From Pseudolabrys sp. (lineage in GTDB: Bacteria > Pseudomonadota > Alphaproteobacteria > Rhizobiales > Xanthobacteraceae), in the NCBI GenBank assembly GCA_026125925.1, contig JAHCKF010000181.1:1-7218 (forward strand): DNA of 7,218 nucleotides, written 5' to 3'. Made by a program: the position numbers and the translations under genes. The notes below the pieces were generated by a model, which worked only from the letters and a program-made list of their open reading frames with translations, was not told the DNA's origin and did not search any database. Shown one piece after another: positions 1-5,733 of this stretch; position 1 is the first letter of the stretch; each line of letters begins with the position of its first letter.

Positions 1-175
1 ATAATCACGCGATCACGCATACGCACTGCTCCCCCCGGGTCGTTTTCTTTAACGGGACCAGAGGGATGAGGCAAGCCAAGGCCGCCTCCGGGCGTTCCCG
101 GAGTGACAGGCCGGCGCCGGACGTGGCAAACAGGGAGCCAATCGCACCATTTCGAGCCGAATACGGAGAATGCCG
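1..175. other. Non-coding leader region
   Basis: No convincing gene is present. The first bases hold a short tandem duplication, ATCACGC at 4-10 and again at 12-18. A T-rich patch, CGTTTTCTTT, follows a CCCGGG at about 35-50 and could be the tail of a terminator for a gene lying to the left, but no good stem can be drawn. A perfect 10-bp palindrome, CCGGCGCCGG, sits at 111-120. The promoter of the next gene should lie here, but no good -35/-10 pair was found. Confidence 0.4.
86..103. repeat. Perfect 7-bp hairpin, loop CGTT
   Basis: CTCCGGG at 86-92 and CCCGGAG at 97-103 are exact reverse complements separated by CGTT. Neither strand has a T run after the stem, so it is not a standard intrinsic terminator. 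It could be a transcript hairpin in the 5' leader of the 176-373 gene, or the end of a transcript arriving from the left. Confidence 0.45.
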
Positions 176-373
176 ATGGCCAATGAATCGACCCTGTCCC
201 GCGCCGAGCTCGACGACCGGATCGCCATCCTGCGCGACAATATCCGCCAGCTCACCGAGCAGGCCGTCGCTTTCTCCGGCGCTGCGGACGAAGAGCGCGC
301 CGCCAACCGCATCGCGGAACAGCAGGACGAACTGGACCGCCTGGTCGCGCAACGCGACAAGCTGGGCAAGTAA
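176..373 (+). CDS. Small coiled-coil hypothetical protein (65 aa)
   Basis: The product is unknown. It is a 65-residue, soluble, highly charged protein, rich in Glu, Asp, Arg, Gln and Ala. It has no signal peptide or membrane segment. Almost the whole length (about residues 8-62) is compatible with one long helix or helical hairpin: two charged heptad-like blocks, SRAELDDRIAILRDNIRQL and ANRIAEQQDELDRLVAQRDK, are separated by a small-residue stretch near AFSGAADEE. A second in-frame ATG lies at 170. The start at 176 is preferred because GGAG at 165-168 lies 7 nt from it but only 1 nt from the ATG at 170. Small alphaproteobacterial proteins of this look are common and uncharacterised. The gene stands alone, followed by a GC hairpin. 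A scaffold or oligomerising role would be a guess. Confidence 0.72.
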   Translation: MANESTLSRAELDDRIAILRDNIRQLTEQAVAFSGAADEERAANRIAEQQDELDRLVAQRDKLGK

Positions 374-377
374 TCCC

Positions 378-400
378 GCGCGCGGCGTCCCGTCGCGCGC
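378..400. terminator. Strong GC hairpin after the coiled-coil gene
   Basis: GCGCGCGGCG (378-387) pairs with CGTCGCGCGC (391-400) around a TCC loop. This gives a 10-bp stem that includes one G-U pair, starting 4 nt after the stop at 373. No T tract follows, so it may slow or protect the 3' end of the transcript and is not a classical intrinsic terminator. The position fits the end of the 176-373 transcript. Confidence 0.4.
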
Positions 401-439
401 CTCACCTCCCCGGTATCATGTTAGGATTTCGCCATGGGT

Positions 440-457
440 CCGGCGTCGTAGCGCCGG
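440..457. repeat. 6-bp hairpin in the leader of the ABM-like gene
   Basis: CCGGCG (440-445) and CGCCGG (452-457) are perfect arms around TCGTAG. The stem ends 5 nt before the GGAGAAA ribosome binding site (463-469) of the next gene, so in RNA it would sit just upstream of that site. No function is known; GC-rich DNA produces such stems often. Confidence 0.3.
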
Positions 458-475
458 CCGATGGAGAAATGCACC

Positions 476-802
476 ATGCCGACACCGACCATTGCGCGGA
501 TCTGGCGCGGCCGCACCACGCGCGCCCGCGCCGACGAATACGAAGCCTATCTCACCGAAAACGGCGTCAAGGTTCTCGCCGAGCGCGCGCTCGCCGTCTC
601 GCAATTCCGCGAGGACCGCGACGAGGACAGCGAGTTCATCACGGTGTCCTACTGGGAAAACGTCGAGGCAATGTCGCGCTATGCCGGGTCGGATCCACGC
701 AAGATCCATCACCTGCCGCGCGACGAGGAATTCCTGCTCGAATTGCCCGACAGCGTGCAGGTGCTGCGCATCACCTCGGCGTTCCGCCTGTTCGGCACGT
801 GA
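476..802 (+). CDS. Antibiotic biosynthesis monooxygenase-like (dimeric alpha/beta-barrel) protein
   Basis: This 108-aa protein resembles small stand-alone ABM-like proteins of the dimeric alpha/beta-barrel superfamily. The fold shows as a first strand TIARIWRG (residues 5-12), a helix with an EYEAYL segment (21-26), a central FREDRDEDSEFITVSYW stretch (44-60), then AMSRYAG (65-71) and the conserved-looking HHLPRDEEFLLELP (78-91). Members of the superfamily include cofactor-free monooxygenases, haem-degrading enzymes and many of unknown function; the substrate here cannot be told. There is no signal peptide, so it is probably cytoplasmic. The start at 476 has GGAGAAA at 463-469 at good spacing. 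The in-frame ATG at 461 has no such site and would itself overlap the binding site. The gene converges on 810-1217 with only 7 nt between stops. Confidence 0.8.
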   Translation: MPTPTIARIWRGRTTRARADEYEAYLTENGVKVLAERALAVSQFREDRDEDSEFITVSYWENVEAMSRYAGSDPRKIHHLPRDEEFLLELPDSVQVLRITSAFRLFGT

Positions 803-809
803 CGCGCGT

Positions 810-1217
810 TCAGAAATCCCAGTCGAGGATGTTGTTGTCGTCGATCACATCGGAAAGATCGCCGTCCATGTCCTCGACCAGTTCGGCCTGCGGCGCCACG
901 CCGGCCGGCGCGACATTGTCGGGTTGCGGCAGGCGCTTGCGCATGTCGCGATAGGCCTCGAGCGCGACAGCGTCGCCGACGAACACGCATTTGCACAATT
1001 CGGGGTCGGCATAGACGTAGTAGCGCTTGCCGTTCTTGACGCGGGCGACGAAGCGGCGCGGTGGTACCCGCTTGATGAGCGCGAGCTGCTCGGCGGTGTC
1101 AGCCGGCCGCATGACGAAACCGGCATCCTCGAGTCGCATATCCGACGCAAGCTGCGCCAGCGCGCTGCCGGCGAGCACGCCGAGTGCGCCCAGCAAGGCC
1201 ATGAAGAAAATTCGCAT
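810..1217 (-). CDS. Secreted hypothetical protein with CKC motif and acidic C-terminus
   Basis: The 135-aa product begins with a clear Sec signal peptide: MRIFF, a hydrophobic core at residues 6-20, and a likely cut after GSALA (about residue 21). The mature part has a basic, aromatic segment, PPRRFVARVKNGKRYYVYADPELCKCVFVG (about 52-81). It includes a Cys-Lys-Cys pair at C75 and C77. It ends in a strongly acidic tail, ELVEDMDGDLSDVIDDNNILDWDF (112-135). I recall similar small exported proteins in Bradyrhizobium-like genomes, but no function is known to me. The CxC pair could be a redox or metal site, or the protein could be a lipid-free periplasmic factor; neither is shown. Its start faces the L,D-transpeptidase gene across a 168-bp divergent region. 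The ribosome binding site is weak (an AGGGGCGGCG-like stretch). Confidence 0.75.
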   Translation of the reverse strand: MRIFFMALLGALGVLAGSALAQLASDMRLEDAGFVMRPADTAEQLALIKRVPPRRFVARVKNGKRYYVYADPELCKCVFVGDAVALEAYRDMRKRLPQPDNVAPAGVAPQAELVEDMDGDLSDVIDDNNILDWDF

Positions 1218-1385
1218 GATCGCCGCCCCTGTGCCGCGGCCCTGCCAATGGCGGCCGGCCGCACTCTCTTATACGTCGGCTGCGCCGATAGCAGCAATGC
1301 GGCAACGACATATGTGCTGCGGATCACAGCGCGTAACCCGGGCGATTTATGCTATAGAGTGAGCATCAGCATCGGGAGGCCGCGA
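1218..1385. promoter_or_regulatory. Divergent intergenic promoter region
   Basis: This 168-bp gap separates the starts of the secreted protein (-) and the L,D-transpeptidase (+), so it must hold both promoters unless one gene is read through. On the minus strand a -10-like TATAAG is read from 1273-1268, without a convincing -35. On the plus strand an extended -10 is visible (separate entry). The AT-richer patches stand out from the surrounding GC-rich coding sequence. Confidence 0.5.
1350..1358 (+). promoter_or_regulatory. Extended -10 candidate for the L,D-transpeptidase gene
   Basis: TGCTATAGA matches an extended -10 layout (TG, one base, then TATAGA, four of six matches to TATAAT). It lies 27 nt before the ATG at 1386, leaving room for a short leader containing the GGGAGG at 1374-1379. 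No good -35 is seen at 16-18 nt, which is tolerable for an extended -10. Chance occurrence cannot be excluded. Confidence 0.3.
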
Positions 1386-1997
1386 ATGGTCGCTAAAATT
1401 TTCGCCGTTCTTGTCGCGATGAGCGGCACGGCATTGGCGCTCGTGGCCGGGCCGGCGCAGGCGCAGCAATCGTTCGGCGGCACCTACCCGATCACCATGC
1501 AGGAGCCCGATCCGGGTGTCGATCACACGGCGCGCGATGTCGAACTGCCGCCGGAATTGCGCCGCACCTCGGTGTTCTATCGCAGCGACTATCCGTCCGG
1601 CACCGTAATCGTCAACACCGCGGACCGTTTCCTCTATCTCATCATCGATCACCAGCGCGCGCTGCGTTACGGCGTCGGCGTCGGCCGCGACGGTTTCCAG
1701 TGGGGCGGCACCCACAAGATCACGCGCAAGGCCGAGTGGCCCGACTGGACGCCGCCGCCGGAGATGATCGAACGCCAGCCTTATCTGCCGCGTTTCATGG
1801 CCGGCGGCCCCGGCAATCCTATGGGCGCCCGCGCGCTCTATATCGGCACGACGGTGTATCGCATCCACGGCACCAATGCGCCGGAGACGATCGGCCAGGC
1901 GGTGTCGTCCGGCTGCTTCCGTCTCGTCAACGAGGACGTCATGGACCTCTACGAGCGCGTCCCGGTCGGCACCAAAGTCATCGTCCAGCACCAGTAG
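1386..1997 (+). CDS. L,D-transpeptidase (YkuD domain), periplasmic
   Basis: The 203-aa product is an L,D-transpeptidase of the YkuD (ErfK/YbiS/YcfS/YnhG) family. These enzymes form 3-3 cross-links in peptidoglycan or attach proteins to it, using a catalytic Cys. An N-terminal signal peptide is clear (residues 1-26, ending AGPAQA). The YkuD domain runs from about SGTVIVNT (71) to the C-terminus. The active site is intact: H161 in YRIHGTN and C177 in SSGCFRL, 16 residues apart as in the family. The start at 1386 has GGGAGG at 1374-1379 with a 6-nt spacer. The frame stays open far upstream, which is a GC artefact, since the signal peptide begins here. No LysM or other wall-binding domain is present. 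Hyphomicrobiales usually carry many such paralogs, so the exact role (general cross-linking or lipoprotein/OMP tethering) is undecided. Confidence 0.93.
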   Translation: MVAKIFAVLVAMSGTALALVAGPAQAQQSFGGTYPITMQEPDPGVDHTARDVELPPELRRTSVFYRSDYPSGTVIVNTADRFLYLIIDHQRALRYGVGVGRDGFQWGGTHKITRKAEWPDWTPPPEMIERQPYLPRFMAGGPGNPMGARALYIGTTVYRIHGTNAPETIGQAVSSGCFRLVNEDVMDLYERVPVGTKVIVQHQ

Positions 1998-2054
1998 CGC
2001 GAGCGCGCCGCGCCGGGCTATCCTTCCGCTACACATATACGGGAGGACATTGGA

Positions 2055-2978
2055 ATGCCGTCGCAATCCGTTGCCGTCGTCGGCGCAGGCACCATCGGCG
2101 CAAGCTGGGCCGCCATTTTTCTGGCGCAAGGCTGCGATGTCCGCGCCAGCGATCCATCGCCGCAGGGCGAGGCTTTTGCCCGGCGCTTTATCGCCAATGC
2201 CTGGCCGACACTCGAGACCTTGGGCTGGGTCAAGCCCGGCGCGTCGCAGGAGCGCTTCTCGTTTCACCCCTCGCCCGCCAAAGCCTGCGAGGGCGTCAGC
2301 TTCGTGCAGGAGAGCGGCCCCGAGCGCGAGGAGATCAAGATCGAGACCTTCAGGGAGATGGACGCCGCGACGCCGCGCGACGCGGTGATTGCGTCGAGTT
2401 CGTCGGGTCTGCTGATCTCGCGCGTCACCGTCAAATGCGCGCATCCGGAGCGCTGCGTCATCGGCCACCCGTTCAACCCGCCGCATCTCATCCCGCTGGT
2501 CGAGGTGGTCGGCGGCGACAGGACCTCGCAGGAGGCCATCGACAAGGCGATGGCCTTCTATCGAACCATCGGCAAGCATCCGATTCACATCCGCAAGGAA
2601 GTGAAGGGCCATGTCGCCAACCGCCTGCAGGCGGCGCTGTGGCGCGAGGCTGTCAGTCTGGTCAATGAGGGCGTCGTGTCGGTTGCCGATGCCGATGCCG
2701 CCATCGCTTACGGCCCCGGCCTGCGCTGGGCGCTGATGGGCCCTCACCTCACCTTCCATCTCGCCGGCGGCGAAGGCGGCATGGAGCACTTCATGTCGCA
2801 TCTGGCGCCCGCGGTGCAGAGCTGGATCGACGACTTCAAGGACACGCGCGTCACCGACGCCAAACAGCTCATTATCGACGGCGTCGCCGACGAAGCGGCC
2901 GGGCGCAGCATTGCCGACCTGCAAAAATGGCGCGACCGCAAACTGATCGAGATCCTGAAAGTATCGAGCGCGCCTTAA
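2055..2978 (+). CDS. 3-hydroxyacyl-CoA dehydrogenase family NAD-dependent enzyme (carnitine / L-gulonate dehydrogenase-like)
   Basis: The 307-aa enzyme oxidises a 3-hydroxy acid or 3-hydroxyacyl-CoA with NAD. The N-terminal Rossmann fold begins VAVVGAGTIG (GxGxxG at residues 10-15), with an acidic D33 after the second strand that favours NAD. The catalytic set of the family is visible: S114-S117 cluster, H138 in GHPFNPP, E150 in LVEVVGG, and N189 in GHVANRLQ. The H-to-E distance of 12 matches classical L-3-hydroxyacyl-CoA dehydrogenases. The C-terminal domain contains GPGLRWALMGP (220-230) and an LAGGEGGMEHF segment (237-246). That pattern is one I associate with L-carnitine dehydrogenases and lambda-crystallin/L-gulonate dehydrogenases more than with FadB-type enzymes. 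The start has GGGAGG at 2041-2046, 8 nt upstream. The gene follows the transpeptidase by 57 bp. Its TAA overlaps the stop of the convergent PanE-like gene. The substrate cannot be fixed from sequence alone. Confidence 0.88.
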   Translation: MPSQSVAVVGAGTIGASWAAIFLAQGCDVRASDPSPQGEAFARRFIANAWPTLETLGWVKPGASQERFSFHPSPAKACEGVSFVQESGPEREEIKIETFREMDAATPRDAVIASSSSGLLISRVTVKCAHPERCVIGHPFNPPHLIPLVEVVGGDRTSQEAIDKAMAFYRTIGKHPIHIRKEVKGHVANRLQAALWREAVSLVNEGVVSVADADAAIAYGPGLRWALMGPHLTFHLAGGEGGMEHFMSHLAPAVQSWIDDFKDTRVTDAKQLIIDGVADEAAGRSIADLQKWRDRKLIEILKVSSAP

Positions 2979-3916
2979 GCCTGCGTCTTGCTCTGCGCTT
3001 TGGCGTTCTCTTCACTGATGGCGCGCAGCAGCGTCAGCAGCGTTCCATTGAGCGGCGTCGCGATGCCATAGCGCTGTCCGGCGGCGACGATGGCGCCGGT
3101 CAGCGCCTCGACCTCGAACGGCTTGCCGGCGAGGCGGTCGAAATACATCGAACTGCCGAGGTCGGGCGAGAAGCCGCGCAGCATGGCGAGGACGCGCGCC
3201 GCTTCGTCATCCGCCAGCTTGGCGCCATCGGCGCGCGCGACGTGGATCGCCTCATCGAGGATGGCGAGCGACAGTTCGCCGATGTCGTCACGCTGAAACA
3301 CCGCGAAGCGTTGCAGGGTCAGCGCGGGGATCGGATTGGCGATGGCATTGAGCAGCAGCTTGCGCCATTTCAGCGTGACGAAATCGTTGCTCAACTGCAC
3401 GCGGAGCGGCGTGCCGGCAAGCAGTGCGGCGAAGGCGCGGCCGCCGGCGTCATCCGGCACGACCAGTTCTTCGCGATTGATCCAGGTGACGCGAACGCGA
3501 TCGGGCGCGAGGCGCTCGCCATTATAATAGACAAGGGCCGGGACGATGGTCGCGCCATTGGCATAGGGTGCGATGCGCTCGACGTGATCGATGCCGTTCT
3601 GCAGCGCCACCACCGTGGTCGCGGAATTGCACAGACGCTTCAGCCAGAGGCCGGCGGACGCCGTATCGTGCGTCTTGGTGGCGAGGATCACCCAGTCGAC
3701 CGGCGTCGCCAGCGCCGGATCGGTCATTGCCCGCAGCGGCACCTCGATGACGCCTTCGGGATATTCGAGCACCAGTCGGTCGACCGGCTGGCGCAGACAG
3801 GCGGTGATGTCGTAACGCCCGGTCGAGGCCAAAAAACCGGCGGCACCGCCGCCGATGCCGCCCAGGCCGACCACGGCGATGCTCTGGCGATGCGGCGGTG
3901 CGGGCGGCTGTTCCAT
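2975..3916 (-). CDS. 2-dehydropantoate 2-reductase family oxidoreductase (PanE/ApbA-like)
   Basis: The 313-aa product has the PanE/ApbA (ketopantoate reductase) architecture. An N-terminal Rossmann domain carries IAVVGLGGIGG (GxGxxG at residues 17-22), ILATKTHD with K81, and ALQNGID (104-110). An all-helical C-terminal domain contains K186 in KWRKLLLNAIANP, with N190 and N194 at +4 and +8. These match the catalytic Lys and conserved Asn residues of the E. coli enzyme. E268 lies in the FEVEALTG segment, where true KPRs usually read TEID. It may therefore reduce another 2-keto or beta-keto acid, and many members of this subgroup are only called oxidoreductases. The ATG at 3916 is preferred (AAGG 8 nt upstream); a GTG directly before it (3919) would also fit. 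A perfect palindrome lies 19 nt upstream, suggesting repressor control. No pan gene is nearby. Confidence 0.85.
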   Translation of the reverse strand: MEQPPAPPHRQSIAVVGLGGIGGGAAGFLASTGRYDITACLRQPVDRLVLEYPEGVIEVPLRAMTDPALATPVDWVILATKTHDTASAGLWLKRLCNSATTVVALQNGIDHVERIAPYANGATIVPALVYYNGERLAPDRVRVTWINREELVVPDDAGGRAFAALLAGTPLRVQLSNDFVTLKWRKLLLNAIANPIPALTLQRFAVFQRDDIGELSLAILDEAIHVARADGAKLADDEAARVLAMLRGFSPDLGSSMYFDRLAGKPFEVEALTGAIVAAGQRYGIATPLNGTLLTLLRAISEENAKAQSKTQA

Positions 3917-3935
3917 CACGGCAACCTTGCGCCAT

Positions 3936-3954
3936 TAGTTGACTTTGTCAACTA
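3936..3954. promoter_or_regulatory. Perfect palindromic operator candidate upstream of the PanE-like gene
   Basis: TAGTTGAC (3936-3943) and GTCAACTA (3947-3954) are exact reverse complements around TTT. They form a 19-bp odd-centred palindrome in an AT-richer patch, 19 nt before the ATG of the minus-strand oxidoreductase gene. The half-site TTGAC and the 3-nt centre resemble operators of MarR-family repressors as I recall them. The identity of the binding protein is inference, and no regulator gene is in the window. The minus strand also contains a perfect TTGACA (3951-3946), but the place where its -10 would fall overlaps the ribosome binding site. Confidence 0.6.
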
Positions 3955-3973
3955 TCTCCCGCAGGCAGCAAAT

Positions 3974-3998
3974 CGGGCGGACGGCACCGGGCCGCCCG
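3974..3998 (-). terminator. GC hairpin downstream of the secreted Gly-rich protein gene
   Basis: CGGGCGG (3974-3980) and CCGCCCG (3992-3998) form a 7-bp perfect stem with an 11-nt loop. It lies 24 nt past the minus-strand stop at 4022. On the minus strand it is followed by ATTTGCTGCC, which is too poor in T for a strong intrinsic terminator. It may separate transcription of 4022-4462 from the PanE-like gene, which lies in the same direction 105 bp further on. Confidence 0.35.
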
Positions 3999-4021
3999 CC
4001 CGCTTGGCTAGATCGGTCCGC

Positions 4022-4462
4022 TTACCGCAGCGACAGCGCGAGGCCGCTGAGGTCGGCGCTGACGATCAGGCCGGACTGGCGGCCGGTCAGGGTCAGCACG
4101 GCGCCGTTCTGATTGGTCAGCACCACGCCCTGCGCGCCGCGGCCGACGGCGGCACCGGCGCCAGCCTGGCCGTAGACGCCCTCGATGTCCCGCGGGCGGC
4201 GGATATTGGTAACGGTGCCGTAGAAGTTTGTTTCCGAGGCGCCGAAGGTGAGACCGTAGCTGATACCGCCGATGCCCAGACGATACTTGCGGCCGTGAAA
4301 GGTCAGCGTGCCGCTGCCGCCCGAGCCGCCGACGATGAAGCCGGCTTTGACGATCCGGATATGAACGCGGCCGCTGTCGGCATAAGCGGCGGATGCGAAG
4401 CTGAAGCCGAGAAGTGCAACAAGCGCCACCATGGCGGCGCGGATGCTTGCACGGATAGTCAT
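4022..4462 (-). CDS. Secreted Gly-rich hypothetical protein (small beta-barrel-like)
   Basis: This 146-aa protein has a clear signal peptide (MTIRASIRAAMVALVALLGFSFASAAYA, cut near residue 28) and a mature domain of about 118 residues. The mature part is rich in Gly and beta-branched residues: KAGFIVGGSGGSGTLTFHGRKY (39-60), LGIGGISYGLTFGASETNFYGTVTNI (62-87), then RPRDIEGVYGQAGAGAAVGRGA (89-110), and an ending in which glycines and hydrophobics alternate (LTGRQSGLIVSADLSGLALSLR). This suggests a small beta-barrel, perhaps related in style to SYLF or DUF1134 (EipA) proteins; I cannot assign a family with confidence. It is probably periplasmic. The start is set by AAGGAG, read from 4476-4471, 8 nt before the ATG at 4462. 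The frame stays open upstream to 4591, but that stretch has no signal-peptide character. The nearest upstream gene on this strand is 142 bp away, so it probably has its own promoter. Confidence 0.8.
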   Translation of the reverse strand: MTIRASIRAAMVALVALLGFSFASAAYADSGRVHIRIVKAGFIVGGSGGSGTLTFHGRKYRLGIGGISYGLTFGASETNFYGTVTNIRRPRDIEGVYGQAGAGAAVGRGAQGVVLTNQNGAVLTLTGRQSGLIVSADLSGLALSLR

Positions 4463-4584
4463 GGGGAAGTCTCCTTGGATGCCCTCAGCCGCCCCTGTTT
4501 GCATGGCGGTGAATCGGCGCACCATCACAATACGCCGTCCACGCGAAAGTTCCATGTCCGGGCCGGCACGCCGTTCAGCTACCC

Positions 4585-4604
4585 ACGGCAAACGCTACTG
4601 CCGT
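4585..4604 (-). terminator. Hairpin directly after the PEBP stop codon
   Basis: ACGGCA (4585-4590) and TGCCGT (4599-4604) are perfect 6-bp arms with an 8-nt loop. The stem starts immediately after the minus-strand stop codon (4605-4607). No T run follows on the minus strand. It may mark the transcript end or be a chance stem. The octamer GCCGTTCA occurs at 4570-4577 and again at 4600-4607. Confidence 0.3.
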
Positions 4605-5099
4605 TCAACGCTTGAACAGGCCCATGATGGTGGCCTTGGCCAGAGTCTTGAAATTGAGATTGAAGCCGATCTGCGCGGCCGGCGTGTCTTCCTGCACCGG
4701 CAGCATCTCGTTCACCGCGAAGACGGTGAAGAGGTAGCGATGCGGGTGATCGCCCTGCGGCGGACAGGGGCCGCCATAACCGGCAAAGCCGTAATCCGTC
4801 CGCGTTTGCAGGGCGCCTTTCGGCAGGGCGCCGCCGGCACTGCCCGCGCCGAGTGCAAGTTCGGTGACGTCCGGCGGAATGTTGACGACAAGCCAGTGCC
4901 AGAAGCCGGAGCCGGTCGGCGCGTCCGGGTCATAGCAGATCACGGCATAACTCTTGGTACCGGCCGGCCCAGGCGACCACTTCAGATGCGGCGATTTGTT
5001 GTCGCCGGTGCAGCCGAAGCCGTGGTCGCTCGAGCCGACATGCACCATCGCGAGATAATCGCCGTCCTTGAAGCTGTTGCTCGACACCGTGAACGCCAT
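4605..5099 (-). CDS. YbhB/YbcL family Raf kinase inhibitor-like (PEBP) protein
   Basis: The 164-aa product belongs to the phosphatidylethanolamine-binding protein family, close in length to E. coli YbhB (158 aa). Both family signatures are present. The first is CYDPDAPTGSGFWHWLVVNIP (55-75), with the anion-pocket D57 and H68. The second is YGGPCPPQGDHPHRYLFTVFAV (108-129), with H120 and R121. No signal peptide is seen, so it is probably cytoplasmic. Bacterial PEBPs bind small anions or phospholipid-like ligands; their physiological role is poorly known. The start at 5099 is chosen because GAGGAG, read from 5112-5107, lies 7 nt upstream. A GTG at 5114 is in frame but overlaps that site and would add only MRRVT. 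It is divergent from the CvpA gene across 80 bp, and a hairpin follows its stop. Confidence 0.93.
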   Translation of the reverse strand: MAFTVSSNSFKDGDYLAMVHVGSSDHGFGCTGDNKSPHLKWSPGPAGTKSYAVICYDPDAPTGSGFWHWLVVNIPPDVTELALGAGSAGGALPKGALQTRTDYGFAGYGGPCPPQGDHPHRYLFTVFAVNEMLPVQEDTPAAQIGFNLNFKTLAKATIMGLFKR

Positions 5100-5179
5100 T
5101 GTGACTCTCCTCACGCGGAAATAACCTTGTTCGCCGTCAGTTTAGCGGGACCGCGGCGGATCTGCCAATAAGTGTCGCC

Positions 5180-5713
5180 ATGACAAACGAGTTACCGTTC
5201 AACCTGTTCGACGGCGCGGTTTATTTGTGCCTTGTCGTCGCGGTGATCGCCGGCCTGCGCAGCGGCCTGATGCGCAGCCTGGCGACGATCATCGGCTACC
5301 TGATCGCCGCGCCGCTCGCGGTCGGCCTGACGCCGTACATCACGCCGTTGGTCAATGCGCGCTACCCGCTGACGCCGGCCCAGATGCCGCTGCTGTTCTT
5401 TGCGGTATTCTTTGTCATCGGCTTTCTGCTCGCCGCCTTGATGCGCGGCGCCGTCGGTGAGATCACCGGCCATCGCATCGGCATCGTCGATCGCGCGATG
5501 GGCGCCTTTCTCGGCGCCATCCGCGTCGTTCTGCTGGCGGTCCTGATCGTGGTGATCTTCGATCGCCTGATCCCGCCGGGACGGGAGCCAGCCTTCCTCG
5601 CCGGTTCGACGCTGCGGCCCATTCTTTCGGAAGCCGGACGGCAGGGCTTGCGCCAATTACCGCCGGACGTCACCGAGTTCATCGAGCGCGTCAAGCGCGA
5701 GCGCGGCCTTTAG
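5180..5713 (+). CDS. cvpA: CvpA family inner membrane protein
   Basis: The 177-aa product matches the CvpA (colicin V production) family in length and layout. It has four hydrophobic segments at about residues 13-27, 35-50, 69-88 and 105-128, and a short soluble, charged C-terminal tail (about 130-177). Family-typical features include the first-loop GLRSGLMRSLATIIGYLIA (25-43) and the DRAMGAFLGAIRVVLLA stretch (104-120). E. coli CvpA is needed for colicin V export and affects envelope and bile-salt tolerance; the molecular function is unresolved. In many proteobacteria cvpA lies beside purF, which is not seen here, so this may be a second copy or a moved one. The start at 5180 lacks a strong Shine-Dalgarno (only AATAAG about 10 nt upstream), unlike most neighbours. 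It is divergent from PEBP and followed by a terminator-like hairpin. Confidence 0.88.
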   Translation: MTNELPFNLFDGAVYLCLVVAVIAGLRSGLMRSLATIIGYLIAAPLAVGLTPYITPLVNARYPLTPAQMPLLFFAVFFVIGFLLAALMRGAVGEITGHRIGIVDRAMGAFLGAIRVVLLAVLIVVIFDRLIPPGREPAFLAGSTLRPILSEAGRQGLRQLPPDVTEFIERVKRERGL

Positions 5714-5733
5714 GACATGATCCCGGGAGGTTA

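Noticed and set aside
66..1385. Long plus-strand open frame leading into the L,D-transpeptidase (would make a 643-aa protein)
   Set aside because: The N-terminal 440 residues are Arg/Ser/Pro/Ala-rich low-complexity translation antisense or out of frame to three credible genes. The transpeptidase has its own signal peptide and ribosome binding site at 1386.
1347..2924. 525-codon minus-strand open frame
   Set aside because: It lies antisense to the transpeptidase and dehydrogenase genes, both of which have intact catalytic motifs. Its translation has no recognisable domain and is typical GC-rich shadow.
2975..3916. Firm assignment as panE of the pantothenate pathway
   Set aside because: Catalytic Lys and Asn residues fit, but the C-terminal motif is FEVEALTG instead of TEID, no pan genes are near, and an operator-like palindrome suggests inducible control. 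Only the family was called.
3946..3951. TTGACA on the minus strand as a -35 for the PanE-like gene
   Set aside because: At 16-19 nt downstream the sequence is CAAGGT-like and overlaps the ribosome binding site; no -10 is present there.
3936..3954. FNR/FixK-type box
   Set aside because: That site is TTGAT-N4-ATCAA with an even centre; here the half-site is TTGAC and the spacer is 3 nt.
2927..4615. 562-codon plus-strand open frame
   Set aside because: It is antisense to the PanE-like gene and the secreted Gly-rich gene. The product is compositionally biased (Arg, Gln, Gly, Asp) with no domain.
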